64,000 nt of DNA. It comes from JBAZLV01 sp041650055. GTDB taxonomy: Bacteria; Nitrospirota; UBA9217. Every line of letters begins with the position of its first letter. Position 1 is the first letter of the stretch. Below are positions 17,165 to 26,290 of the stretch, one piece after another. The DNA lies in assembly GCA_041650055.1 (NCBI GenBank), contig JBAZLV010000004.1, positions 1-64,000 on the forward strand, read 5' to 3'. The notes beneath the pieces were generated by a model. That model ran no database searches, was not told where the DNA came from, and saw only the letters and a list, made by a program, of their open reading frames with translations. Made by a program: the position numbers and the translations under genes.

Positions 17165-18118
17165 ATGTCTGAGACAATAAAACATCTGATAATTCTGTTC
17201 GGGATTCTTTTCGTGATATTGAATGTCGCGGCAGGGCTGATCTGGCTCGAGCGACGGCTTCTTGCCCTCTGGCAGGACCGGTACGGCCCCAATCGTGTCG
17301 GCCCGTTTGGGCTGCTCCAGGTGGTTGCGGACATGATCAAAATATTCATGAAGGAAGACTGGATTCCGCCGTTTGCAGACAAAGCGGTCTTTATTATTGC
17401 ACCGGCTGTCATTGTTATTGTTACCCTCATGTCATTCGTGATCATTCCGTTTGCACCCGGCATTGAAGTCGTGAACATGAATGTCGGGCTCTTGTTTTTT
17501 TTGGCCATGTCATCTCTTGCAGTGTACAGCATTGCTCTTGCCGGCTGGGCCTCTGCCAGCAAATATTCGCTTCTTGGAGGAATCCGGGCAGCTGCGCAGA
17601 TGCTGAGCTATGAAGTATTCATGGGATTGGCGCTCATGGGTGTCGTGATGCAGGCCGGATCGTTCAATCTCTCTGACATTGTGGAAGCACAGCGCCATCT
17701 TTGGTTCGTGATTCCGCAATGCATCGGGTTCGTTGTTTTTTTTATCGCCGGGATTGCGGAGACCCGGCGGCTCCCCTTCGATCTTCCGGAAGCAGAAAGC
17801 GAACTTGTGGCCGGATTTCATACGGAATATTCAGGGATGAAATTCGGAATGTTCTTTGTCGGGGAATATATCGGCATAACAATGATTGCTGCGCTCACAA
17901 CTGTATTGTTTTTCGGAGGCTGGCTGGGCCCGTTCCTTCCGCCGATTGTATGGTTTTTCATTAAGACATTTTTATTTCTTTGTTTTTTTATCTTGCTTCG
18001 GGCATCGCTTCCCCGGTTACGGTATGATCAGCTTATGGCCTTTGGATGGAAGGTGATGCTTCCGTTGTCGCTTCTGAATCTGGTAGTGACAGGAGCATGG
18101 ATTTTAGCAAAAGCATAA
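17165..18118 (+). CDS. nuoH: NADH-quinone oxidoreductase subunit H
   Basis: A 317-residue membrane subunit (about eight helices) that, with NuoB and NuoD, forms the quinone chamber. Conserved parts include WLERRLLALWQDRYGPNRVG near the N-terminus, YEVFMGLALMGV, and RLPFDLPEAESELVAGFHTE, with the acidic residues that link quinone reduction to proton pumping. It begins 3 bases after nuoG, and nuoI starts within or just after its 3' end. Confidence 0.95.
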   Translation: MSETIKHLIILFGILFVILNVAAGLIWLERRLLALWQDRYGPNRVGPFGLLQVVADMIKIFMKEDWIPPFADKAVFIIAPAVIVIVTLMSFVIIPFAPGIEVVNMNVGLLFFLAMSSLAVYSIALAGWASASKYSLLGGIRAAAQMLSYEVFMGLALMGVVMQAGSFNLSDIVEAQRHLWFVIPQCIGFVVFFIAGIAETRRLPFDLPEAESELVAGFHTEYSGMKFGMFFVGEYIGITMIAALTTVLFFGGWLGPFLPPIVWFFIKTFLFLCFFILLRASLPRLRYDQLMAFGWKVMLPLSLLNLVVTGAWILAKA

Positions 18119-18645
18119 AGGATGTGCTCATGTTCAGTATTATCCGTTCGCTTGCAATGATTTTTATGACCATGTTCCGAAAACGGGTCACGATCCAGTA
18201 TCCGGAAGAGAGACCCTATATTCCTCCGCGCTGGAGAGGACGGATCATCCTGTCCCGTGATCCGGACGGCGAAGAGCGATGTGTTGCATGCTATCTCTGT
18301 GCTGTAGCCTGTCCCGTTGACTGCATTGCGCTTCAATCAACCGAGGATGAACACGGCAGACGCTATCCGGAATTCTTCCGGATCAATTTTGGACGATGTA
18401 TCTTTTGCGGTTTTTGTGAAGAGGCGTGTCCTACCTATGCCATTCAAATGACAACTGATTTTGAAATGAGCGAATACACGAGAGAAAGTCTGATTTACGA
18501 GAAAGAAGATCTGCTTATCAGCGGAACCGGCAAGTATCCGGGTTATAATTTTTATAGAGTTGCAGGGCTTTCGATCAAAGGGAAGGGAAAAGGAGAAGCA
18601 GAGAACGAACAAAAACCGATTGATGTGAAGTCACTATTGCCATAA
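18097..18645 (+). CDS. nuoI: NADH-quinone oxidoreductase subunit I (2 x [4Fe-4S])
   Basis: Ferredoxin-like complex I subunit that carries clusters N6a and N6b to NuoB. The two motifs are CVACYLCAVACPVDC and CIFCGFCEEACP. The C-terminus ENEQKPIDVKSLLP is almost the E. coli ending. The start is uncertain: ATG at 18097 gives 182 residues, fits the family length and overlaps nuoH by 22 bases, but AGGAG sits too close to it. ATG at 18130 has a better AAAGGAT site and gives 171 residues. Confidence 0.93.
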   Translation: MDFSKSIKDVLMFSIIRSLAMIFMTMFRKRVTIQYPEERPYIPPRWRGRIILSRDPDGEERCVACYLCAVACPVDCIALQSTEDEHGRRYPEFFRINFGRCIFCGFCEEACPTYAIQMTTDFEMSEYTRESLIYEKEDLLISGTGKYPGYNFYRVAGLSIKGKGKGEAENEQKPIDVKSLLP

Positions 18646-18655
18646 AGGAAAACTG

Positions 18656-18732
18656 AACCACGAATGAACACGGTAAACCATGCACAGATGAAAAAAAAAT
18701 TTATCCGTGTGAATCCGTGTTGATCTGTGGTT
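18656..18732. repeat. Dispersed inverted repeat (ACCAC...GTGGT type) between nuoI and nuoJ
   Basis: AACCACGAATGAACACGG on the left faces CCGTGTTGATCTGTGGTT on the right, with inner CACAGAT/ATCTGTG and ATCCGTG words. A sister copy lies at 58554-58629. The right arm ends just before the nuoJ ribosome site. Confidence 0.65.
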
Positions 18733-18744
18733 AAGGATTTATTG

Positions 18745-19257
18745 ATGAATACTCTCTTTTATATATCAGCCGTCATAGCAGTTTTTGCCACGGTCATGGT
18801 CATTACCAGAACGAAAGCTGTACATGCGCTGTTGTACTTGATCGTCTCGCTCCTTGCTGTTGCGCTCATTTTCTTTGCGCTCGGCGCTCCGTTCGTTGCC
18901 ATGCTCGAAATACTGATTTACGCCGGTGCGATCATGGTATTGTTTGTTTTCGTTATTATGATGCTGAATCTCGGGAGTGACTCGGCTAAACAGGAAAGCC
19001 AGTGGCTTGATCCTGCTACGTGGAGAGGACCTGCAATTCTCTGCGCGGTGCTTTTGATCGAACTGATGTATTTATTTCTATCGCATCCGGTTCGATCAGT
19101 TATTTTCTCCGTCGTTGGACCTAAACAGGTCGGAATTGCGCTTCTGGGGCCATATGTCATTGGAGTTGAACTGGCGTCCTTCCTGCTTCTCGCAGGACTT
19201 GTGGGCGCATATCACTTGGGAAGACCGCATAAGCATGAAATAAAGGAGACTTCATGA
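18745..19257 (+). CDS. nuoJ: NADH-quinone oxidoreductase subunit J
   Basis: A 170-residue membrane subunit with five helices. The conserved third helix VAMLEILIYAGAIMVLFVFVIMML contains the Glu and the pi-bulge Tyr region important for coupling. The ATG at 18745 has AAGGAT 8 bases upstream; an earlier GTG at 18727 falls in the flank of the inverted repeat and is unlikely. Its stop overlaps the nuoK start. Confidence 0.93.
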   Translation: MNTLFYISAVIAVFATVMVITRTKAVHALLYLIVSLLAVALIFFALGAPFVAMLEILIYAGAIMVLFVFVIMMLNLGSDSAKQESQWLDPATWRGPAILCAVLLIELMYLFLSHPVRSVIFSVVGPKQVGIALLGPYVIGVELASFLLLAGLVGAYHLGRPHKHEIKETS

Positions 19258-19565
19258 TGGCATCTGTTCCCCTGGAACACGGATTGATTCTATCCGGAAT
19301 TCTTTTTGCGCTTGGATTAACCGGCGTACTGATCAGAAAAAATATTGTGTTCATGCTGATGAGCGTCGAGATCATGCTGAATGCAGCTGGTTTGGCATTT
19401 GTCACGGCAGGCGCTCGCTGGAACCAGCCGGACGGTCAGATTATGTTTATGTTCATTCTTGCCATGGCAGCAGCAGAAGTTTCAGTCGGCCTGGCACTTG
19501 TTGTTCAGCTGTATCATAGTTTTAAGACATTGAATGCGGACGCTGCAAGCATCATGAAAGGATAA
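19254..19565 (+). CDS. nuoK: NADH-quinone oxidoreductase subunit K
   Basis: A 103-residue, three-helix antiporter-like subunit. It has the two membrane-embedded glutamates in SVEIMLNAAGLAFV and AAAEVSVGLALVV. A strong AAAGGAG ribosome site lies about 6 bases before the ATG at 19254 inside the end of nuoJ. An ATG at 19257 is also possible. Confidence 0.95.
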   Translation: MMASVPLEHGLILSGILFALGLTGVLIRKNIVFMLMSVEIMLNAAGLAFVTAGARWNQPDGQIMFMFILAMAAAEVSVGLALVVQLYHSFKTLNADAASIMKG

Positions 19566-19582
19566 CAGATACCAGAGGCCGT

Positions 19583-21457
19583 ATGCTCAATCTTCTCGTT
19601 CTCATACCCGCGCTTCCCCTTGCGGGATTCATCCTCCTGGCATTGCGTGGCCGGCAGTTTCCTGCTGCTGCAAACGCATGGATCGGGACAGGCTCAATCG
19701 GCCTGTCAGCACTCTTTTCGATCATGGTTGCGATCAACTTTGTCGGAAACCCGCCAGAGGGGAATGTATTCATCCAAACTCTCTGGACCTGGATGCAGTT
19801 CGATGGGAATCCCGTAACCCTATCATTTTCACTCGATTCTCTGTCGCTCATTATGATCCTGGTCATTACCATGGTAGGCTTTCTGATCCACCTCTATTCA
19901 ACAGAGTTCATGAGAAATGAAGAAGGCTACAGCCGGTTTTTTGCCTTCATGAACCTCTTTGTTGGCTCCATGCTGATTCTGGTGCTTGCTGGTGATTTTC
20001 TCTTACTGTATATCGGATGGGAAGGAGTCGGTCTTTGCAGTTATCTTTTGATTGGTTTTTGGTATCGAGATAAAGACAATGGCAAGGCTGCACGGAAGGC
20101 TTTTATTGTAACCCGTATAGGCGATGTCGGCATGCTGATCGGAATATTTCTTTTGTTTCTGCATTTCGAAACATTCAACATTCAGTCCGTGATGCAGGCT
20201 GCTCCAAAAACCTGGCAGATCGGTTCGAGCCTGGCCATCCTTGCTGCTTTTCTGTTCCTGCTTGGCGCAATCGGCAAGTCCGCACAGGTTCCGCTTCAAG
20301 TCTGGTTGCCGGATGCCATGGCGGGTCCGACTCCGGTCAGCGCCCTGATTCATGCGGCAACCATGGTAACCGCAGGCGTGTACCTTATTGCACGTCTTCA
20401 CGTCCTGTTTGAGATAGCTCCGGTAATCCAAACCATGATAGCGATCATCGGCGCTGTTACCTTGTTGATTGCAGCATGCAGCGCCATGGTCCAGCGTGAC
20501 ATCAAGCGGGTGCTCGCCTATTCCACGATCAGCCAGATCGGATATATGTTCCTGGCGCTCGGAGTAGGCGCATGGTCAGCAGCCATATTTCATTTCATGA
20601 CCCATGCGTTCTTTAAGGCGCTTTTGTTCCTTGCCGCCGGCGTAGTCATCCTGGCTCAGAATCATGAACATGACATGTTCAACATGGGTGGTCTTCGAAG
20701 CCTGCTTCCGCTTCCATTCGTTGTTTTTGTGATCGGTGCAGCATCCCTTTCTGCGCTCCCGCTCGTGACTGCAGGATTTTACAGCAAGGATTTCATTTTG
20801 TTGTCTGCATGGTATTCACCCTCAGGAAGCGCTCTTTTATGGGTCGCAGGAATTATAGGCGCTTTTCTCACGTCGATTTATGCATTCAGAATGGTTTTCA
20901 TTACGTTTTTTGGAGTGTCGAAAATTCCGATAAGTCATCGACCCGGTTTTTTCATGATAACGCCGCTTATCATACTCGCATTCTTCTCAATATTCGGAGG
21001 CTACATAGAGCTCCCCGAGACGCATCATTTTTCATCATTTTTGAGTCCTGTGTTCGGCATTCCGGGCGAACAGCCAATAAACGGAGAAGGCGTGCTCGAG
21101 TTCGGCGCGTCATTGGTATCGCTTTCCGGCATCTTTCTTGCTTTGCTCTTTTACGTTTTACGTCCCGAATATGCAGGAGCATTTCGGGAAGTCCCTTTTT
21201 TTGCATCACTCGGGACATTCTGGTTCTCCGGATGGAAATTCGATGCCCTGTATGATCGATTGCTCGTAAGACCTTTTTTCTTGATTGTCCGTAAGAGTAA
21301 AAACGATTTTATTGATGCCGTTTATACGGGAATTGCATATCTGAATCGGGCGATTCACAACAATCTTGTCAGAACACAAACCGGGAATCTCCGGTGGTAT
21401 GCAATGGGAATCACCGTGGGAGCAGTGGTTTTTCTGGGTATTCTTTTAGTTCGCTAA
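19583..21457 (+). CDS. nuoL: NADH-quinone oxidoreductase subunit L
   Basis: The distal proton-pumping antiporter-like subunit, 624 residues with about 15-16 helices. Motifs include FLLLYIGWEGVGLCSYLLIG, GKSAQVPLQVWLPDAMAGP and TPVSALIHAATMVTAGVYL, with the key Lys and Glu residues, and FMTHAFFKALLFLAAG. The long C-terminal lateral helix region is present. It follows nuoK by 17 bases. Confidence 0.95.
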   Translation: MLNLLVLIPALPLAGFILLALRGRQFPAAANAWIGTGSIGLSALFSIMVAINFVGNPPEGNVFIQTLWTWMQFDGNPVTLSFSLDSLSLIMILVITMVGFLIHLYSTEFMRNEEGYSRFFAFMNLFVGSMLILVLAGDFLLLYIGWEGVGLCSYLLIGFWYRDKDNGKAARKAFIVTRIGDVGMLIGIFLLFLHFETFNIQSVMQAAPKTWQIGSSLAILAAFLFLLGAIGKSAQVPLQVWLPDAMAGPTPVSALIHAATMVTAGVYLIARLHVLFEIAPVIQTMIAIIGAVTLLIAACSAMVQRDIKRVLAYSTISQIGYMFLALGVGAWSAAIFHFMTHAFFKALLFLAAGVVILAQNHEHDMFNMGGLRSLLPLPFVVFVIGAASLSALPLVTAGFYSKDFILLSAWYSPSGSALLWVAGIIGAFLTSIYAFRMVFITFFGVSKIPISHRPGFFMITPLIILAFFSIFGGYIELPETHHFSSFLSPVFGIPGEQPINGEGVLEFGASLVSLSGIFLALLFYVLRPEYAGAFREVPFFASLGTFWFSGWKFDALYDRLLVRPFFLIVRKSKNDFIDAVYTGIAYLNRAIHNNLVRTQTGNLRWYAMGITVGAVVFLGILLVR

Positions 21458-21478
21458 TCAAAGGAGCAGGTCAGACAC

Positions 21479-22957
21479 ATGATTCTTGCGTGGCTTATTA
21501 TCATACCGCTGGCCGGCGGGCTTGCAGCATGGCTTTTCGAAAAAAAGAACGCGCTCTTCGTTCGATGGACAGCACTGGGTTCGCTCCTGCTTGATTCCCT
21601 TCTGCTCGCATTTGGGTGGATTCAACCGGCTTTTTTCACTGGACCAGTCAACGATCCCTGGATGATCGAGCTAAACGTTCCCTGGATTCCGCAGCTTGGA
21701 ATCAATATCCATCTGGCGATGGATGGCTTAAGTCTGGTTCTTGTCGCACTTACGCTCTTCCTCGGGATCATATCCGTCATCTGTTCCTGGAGAGAAATTC
21801 ACGACCGAATCGGCGCATTCCATTTAAATCTGCTCTGGACGCTTGCCGGGATTCTTGGAATCTTCATTGCTCTCGATCTTTTCCTATTTTACTTCTTCTG
21901 GGAGCTTATGCTTGTGCCCATGTATTTTTTAATCAATATCTGGGGGCACGAAAACCGGATGTATGCATCGCTTAAATTTTTCATTTTCACGCAGGCCGGC
22001 GGTCTGTTCATGCTCGTCTCGATTCTTGCGCTGTATTTCATCAATGGGAAGGCAACCGGTATCTATACATTCGATTATTCCCTGCTTCTTGAAGTAGACA
22101 TGGGGCCTAAAACAGCATTCTTTGTCATGTCGGGATTCTTTCTTGCGTTTGCCGTAAAACTTCCCGCGATTCCGTTCCATCCCTGGCTGCCCGATGCTCA
22201 TACCGAGGCGCCAACAGCAGGCAGTGTTATCCTTGCCGGATTGCTTCTCAAAACCGGCGCCTACGGGCTGATCCGCTTTGTGCTCCCGATTTTTCCTGAT
22301 GCTGTTGCGATGATTGCGTATCCGGCAATGATCCTCGGAGTGATCGGCATTATTTACGGAGCTATTCTTGCTCTCGGCCAGAAAGATTTAAAACGGCTCA
22401 TCGCATATACAAGCGTCAGCCACATGGGGTTTGTTCTGATCGGGATTTTCGCGAATAATTCGACCGCTCTATCCGGCGCAGTCATGCAGATGATAGCGCA
22501 TGGGATCAGTACCGGCGCGCTCTTTGTCATCGTTGGTTTGATCCAGGAGCGAATTCATACCCGGAGCATAGACAGGATGGGCGGTTTTTGGTCACCAGCA
22601 CCGCGCTTAAGCACCGTCGGAATATTGTTTGCCCTGGCATCGCTCGGGCTTCCGGGATTCGGAAATTTTGTCGCCGAATTTATGGTGCTCGTCGGAACGT
22701 TTCGTGTGAGTTCGGTGATTACGGTGCTTGCAGCTTCAGGCTTGGTTTTAGCTGTTGTGTATTCTTTATGGATTGTCCAGCGCGTGTTTCATGGAGAGCC
22801 AATCGAACCTCTTTCTCTAACCGATCTTTCGGCGCGTGAAATTGGAATGATGTCTGCCATGGCAGCAGCTATTCTTTGGTTAGGTTTATATCCATTGCCT
22901 GTTTTAACGATAGTGGAACCAGTGATTGATAGTATTCAACAATATTCAGTACTCTAA
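21479..22957 (+). CDS. nuoM: NADH-quinone oxidoreductase subunit M
   Basis: A 492-residue antiporter-like proton-pumping subunit. It shows FYFFWELMLVPMYFLINIWG with the essential Glu, AVKLPAIPFHPWLPDAHTEAP, and KDLKRLIAYTSVSHMGFV with the central lysines. The ATG at 21479 follows a GGAGCAGG ribosome site. Confidence 0.95.
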   Translation: MILAWLIIIPLAGGLAAWLFEKKNALFVRWTALGSLLLDSLLLAFGWIQPAFFTGPVNDPWMIELNVPWIPQLGINIHLAMDGLSLVLVALTLFLGIISVICSWREIHDRIGAFHLNLLWTLAGILGIFIALDLFLFYFFWELMLVPMYFLINIWGHENRMYASLKFFIFTQAGGLFMLVSILALYFINGKATGIYTFDYSLLLEVDMGPKTAFFVMSGFFLAFAVKLPAIPFHPWLPDAHTEAPTAGSVILAGLLLKTGAYGLIRFVLPIFPDAVAMIAYPAMILGVIGIIYGAILALGQKDLKRLIAYTSVSHMGFVLIGIFANNSTALSGAVMQMIAHGISTGALFVIVGLIQERIHTRSIDRMGGFWSPAPRLSTVGILFALASLGLPGFGNFVAEFMVLVGTFRVSSVITVLAASGLVLAVVYSLWIVQRVFHGEPIEPLSLTDLSAREIGMMSAMAAAILWLGLYPLPVLTIVEPVIDSIQQYSVL

Positions 22958-22971
22958 AAATATTCGAGCAC

Positions 22972-24405
22972 ATGACAAAAACAGATATCATACTCTTGCT
23001 TCCACTCATGATCGTAGGCGGCACATCGGTCGTGATCATGCTGATTCTTGCCTTTTTTCGCAATCATGCATTAACCGCAGGACTTGCGATTATGGGTTTT
23101 GCCCTTGCAGCAGCAAGTATCCCGATGATCGCACCACTTTCTCCACGAAACGTCACCACACTTATCGTCATTGACCCCTATGCCCTCTTTTATATGGGAC
23201 TCATTTTTATTTCAGGCATGGCAGTCGCTGCGCTTTCCTTCCCCTATCTTGAAATGCACGAAGAACATCGAGAGGAATATTATCTGCTTATCCTGGTAGC
23301 AACTCTTGGAGCAGCAGTACTTGTTGCAAGCACGCATTTCGTCTCATTCTTCCTCGGAATCGAGATGCTGAGTGTTTCTCTGTATGCGCTGGCCTCATAT
23401 ATCCGTCACAGCGACAAATGTATCGAAGCAGGAGTGAAATATCTGATCCTTGCAGCAGTATCGTCAGCCTTCATTTTATTCGGCATGGCGCTCATCTATG
23501 CAGAGATCGGGAGCATGGACTTTGCGAGAATCGCGGCCCGGATATCGGCAACTGGCGTACATGGGCTTACCCTCTTCGCAGGCCTGGGAATGATTATTGT
23601 TGGCATGGGATTCAAACTCGCGGTAGTCCCCTTCCATCTCTGGACGCCGGATGTGTATGAAGGCGCTCCTGCGCCGGTTTCTGCATTCATCGCAACCATT
23701 TCCAAAGGCGCAGTATTCGCACTGCTCCTCCGGTATTTTTCTAAATTGAACATTCATGCCCAACCACGGATTATTGTGATGATAACCATTATTGCAATTG
23801 CTTCGATGTTCGTCGGAAATCTGCTTGCACTGCTCCAGACGAACGTCAAGCGGATACTGGCCTACTCATCGATTTCGCATTTGGGCTATCTCCTCATTAC
23901 TTTGATTGCAAGCGGTCCAACAGCGGTGACTGCCGCGACTTTTTACATTACGGCATACATGATCACCATGCTGGGTGCATTCGGGGTAGTTTCGATTTTA
24001 TCCCGTCCGGAGCGAGACGCTGATCAGATCGAAGATTACCAGGGACTGGCTTATCAGCGTCCGTGGCTTGCAGGTATTTTTACGGTTATGCTTTTTTCCC
24101 TGGCCGGGATTCCCTTGACAGCGGGATTTATAGGAAAATTTTATGTGGTTGCTGCTGGCGTAAATTCCGGACTTATTGCCCTTATCATTATTCTCGTGAT
24201 TAACAGTATCATTGGATTGTTCTATTATCTGCGCATCATAATTGCGCTCTATAGTGCTCCACGGGAAGCAGAAGCGATTCGAGTTGGAAAAACAATTTCT
24301 GGACATGCAGTGTTGGCAGGGCTCCTTATTGTCCTGATCTGGTTCGGAGTCTACCCTGGGCCGCTTATAGCAGTCATACAGAAAACAATTCAAAGTATAT
24401 TATAA
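22972..24405 (+). CDS. nuoN: NADH-quinone oxidoreductase subunit N
   Basis: A 477-residue antiporter-like subunit, last of the complex I operon. Motifs: FFLGIEMLSVSLYALASY, GFKLAVVPFHLWTPDVYEGA, and NVKRILAYSSISHLGYLL. It starts 14 bases after nuoM and ends 27 bases before the transketolase gene, with no terminator visible between them, so transcription may continue. Confidence 0.95.
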   Translation: MTKTDIILLLPLMIVGGTSVVIMLILAFFRNHALTAGLAIMGFALAAASIPMIAPLSPRNVTTLIVIDPYALFYMGLIFISGMAVAALSFPYLEMHEEHREEYYLLILVATLGAAVLVASTHFVSFFLGIEMLSVSLYALASYIRHSDKCIEAGVKYLILAAVSSAFILFGMALIYAEIGSMDFARIAARISATGVHGLTLFAGLGMIIVGMGFKLAVVPFHLWTPDVYEGAPAPVSAFIATISKGAVFALLLRYFSKLNIHAQPRIIVMITIIAIASMFVGNLLALLQTNVKRILAYSSISHLGYLLITLIASGPTAVTAATFYITAYMITMLGAFGVVSILSRPERDADQIEDYQGLAYQRPWLAGIFTVMLFSLAGIPLTAGFIGKFYVVAAGVNSGLIALIIILVINSIIGLFYYLRIIIALYSAPREAEAIRVGKTISGHAVLAGLLIVLIWFGVYPGPLIAVIQKTIQSIL

Positions 24406-24432
24406 GCATTAACCGTCCATTGTGGAGGTTTT

Positions 24433-26265
24433 ATGAACAACCTTGAAAAAATCGCAAAACGCATCCGTTATTACAGTCTTGTCATGTCTACTGAGGCGGC
24501 TTCCGGCCACCCAACTTCATCGTTATCTGCAACTGATTTGATGACCGGCCTCATGTTCGGAGGAACCTTTAGATATAATCTCGACAATCCTGATAATCCA
24601 AACAATGACCGGCTGATTTTTTCTAAAGGACATGCATCTCCCCTGTTTTATTCACTCTGGGCAGCCGCCGGAAAAGTTACGGAACAGGAACTAATGACGT
24701 ATCGAAAATTTGGCAGTCCTCTCGAAGGTCATCCAACTCGAGCGTTCCGGTACACAGAAGCAGCAACTGGATCGCTTGGCCAGGGGCTCTCGATCGGGCT
24801 TGGTATGGCAGTACATGCAAAATACATCGGGAAGCTTTCGTATCGAACGTATGTATTGCTTGGGGATAGTGAAATGGCTGAAGGCTCACAATGGGAAGCC
24901 TTGGAACTTGCGGCTTATTATAAACTGAACAATCTTATCGGTATCCTGGACGTAAACCGTCTTGGCCAGCGCGGTGAAACCATGTATGGATATGACCTGG
25001 ATGTATACAATAATCGCATCACCGCCTTTGGATGGGAAACGATTATGATAGATGGCCACCGAATGGAGGAAATCGTGAATGCCTTTCAACAGGCAGTTCA
25101 TTCGAGAGAAAAACCATTCATGATCATTGCAAAAACTATAAAAGGCAAAGGCGTTTCATTCATTGAGAATAAAAACGGCTGGCATGGAAAAGCGCTTAAA
25201 CAGGATGAATTAAAACAAGCGCTTCGGGAGCTTGGATCTGTCGATAAAACCGTGATTGGCACAATTGAAAAACCCGAACCTGTAAGTTCACAGCATGAGA
25301 AGACTGACAGTATAGAACCTGTCTCCTATACCGCTGAAAAACCCGTAGCAACACGGCATGCATACGGCACTGCCCTTGAGCGGATTTTTCCTCAGTATCC
25401 GGATTTGGTTGTGCTTGACGCTGAAGTAAGCAACTCCACATTTTCAGAAATTTTTCAAAAAAAATATCCAGAACGGTTCTTCGAGATGTTCATTGCAGAA
25501 CAAAATATGGTCGGAACAGGTCTTGGCCTTTCACTTCGAGGAAACATCCCGTTTGTATCTACGTTCGCCGCATTCTTGACCCGAGCATTCGATCAGATAC
25601 GCATGAGCCAGTATTCGAATGCGAATATCAAATTCTGCGGCTCACATTGCGGGGTATCGATCGGTGAAGATGGGTCTTCCCAGATGGGGCTTGAAGATAT
25701 TGCCATGTTCAGAACGCTCATGAACAGTGTTGTATTGTACCCATGCGACGCTATATCGACGGAAAAGCTGGTTGAAGAAATGGCACACCATCAGGGAATC
25801 TCGTATCTGAGAACAACACGAAAAGAGACTCCGATCCTGTATAAGCATGATGATCAATTTCAGATCGGTGGTTCCAAAACACTTCGTTCAAGTGAAGCCG
25901 ATGTGATCACCGTTGCGACTGCGGGTATTACTGTGTTCGAAGCAATCCGAGCGTATGATGAATTAAAGAAACAGGATATTTCAATCCGGGTGATCGATCT
26001 CTACAGCATCAAGCCAATAGACACTGCTGTTCTTGAACAGGCCGCACACGATACCAAAGCCATCATTACCGTCGAAGACCATTACGAAGCAGGCGGAATT
26101 GGAGAAGCAGTGAAAAGCGCTCTTGCAAAAAAGCCAATGTCCTTGTATTCTCTCTGTGTCAGGAAAACACCAAAAAGCGGGAAACCGCAGGAACTGCTCG
26201 AGTATGAAGAAATCTCCAGCCGAGCTATCATTCGCAAGGTAACTGAGATTCTGAAGCAATCCTGA
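24433..26265 (+). CDS. tkt: Transketolase (single chain)
   Basis: A 610-residue thiamine-diphosphate enzyme that moves two-carbon units in the pentose phosphate pathway. The N-terminal half has TEAASGHPTSSLSATDL, FSKGHASPLFY and the ThDP motif GDSEMAEGSQWEALELA. A linker at about residues 275-310 leads to the pyrimidine-binding half with AEQNMVGTGLGLS, and a transketolase C-domain (KPIDTAVLEQA). The length is shorter than the 660-residue TktA type and matches the one-chain version of the split N/C transketolases. A TGGAGG site precedes the ATG. Confidence 0.92.
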   Translation: MNNLEKIAKRIRYYSLVMSTEAASGHPTSSLSATDLMTGLMFGGTFRYNLDNPDNPNNDRLIFSKGHASPLFYSLWAAAGKVTEQELMTYRKFGSPLEGHPTRAFRYTEAATGSLGQGLSIGLGMAVHAKYIGKLSYRTYVLLGDSEMAEGSQWEALELAAYYKLNNLIGILDVNRLGQRGETMYGYDLDVYNNRITAFGWETIMIDGHRMEEIVNAFQQAVHSREKPFMIIAKTIKGKGVSFIENKNGWHGKALKQDELKQALRELGSVDKTVIGTIEKPEPVSSQHEKTDSIEPVSYTAEKPVATRHAYGTALERIFPQYPDLVVLDAEVSNSTFSEIFQKKYPERFFEMFIAEQNMVGTGLGLSLRGNIPFVSTFAAFLTRAFDQIRMSQYSNANIKFCGSHCGVSIGEDGSSQMGLEDIAMFRTLMNSVVLYPCDAISTEKLVEEMAHHQGISYLRTTRKETPILYKHDDQFQIGGSKTLRSSEADVITVATAGITVFEAIRAYDELKKQDISIRVIDLYSIKPIDTAVLEQAAHDTKAIITVEDHYEAGGIGEAVKSALAKKPMSLYSLCVRKTPKSGKPQELLEYEEISSRAIIRKVTEILKQS

Positions 26266-26290
26266 TGCCAGGGAACCGGAGGCAGGAATC

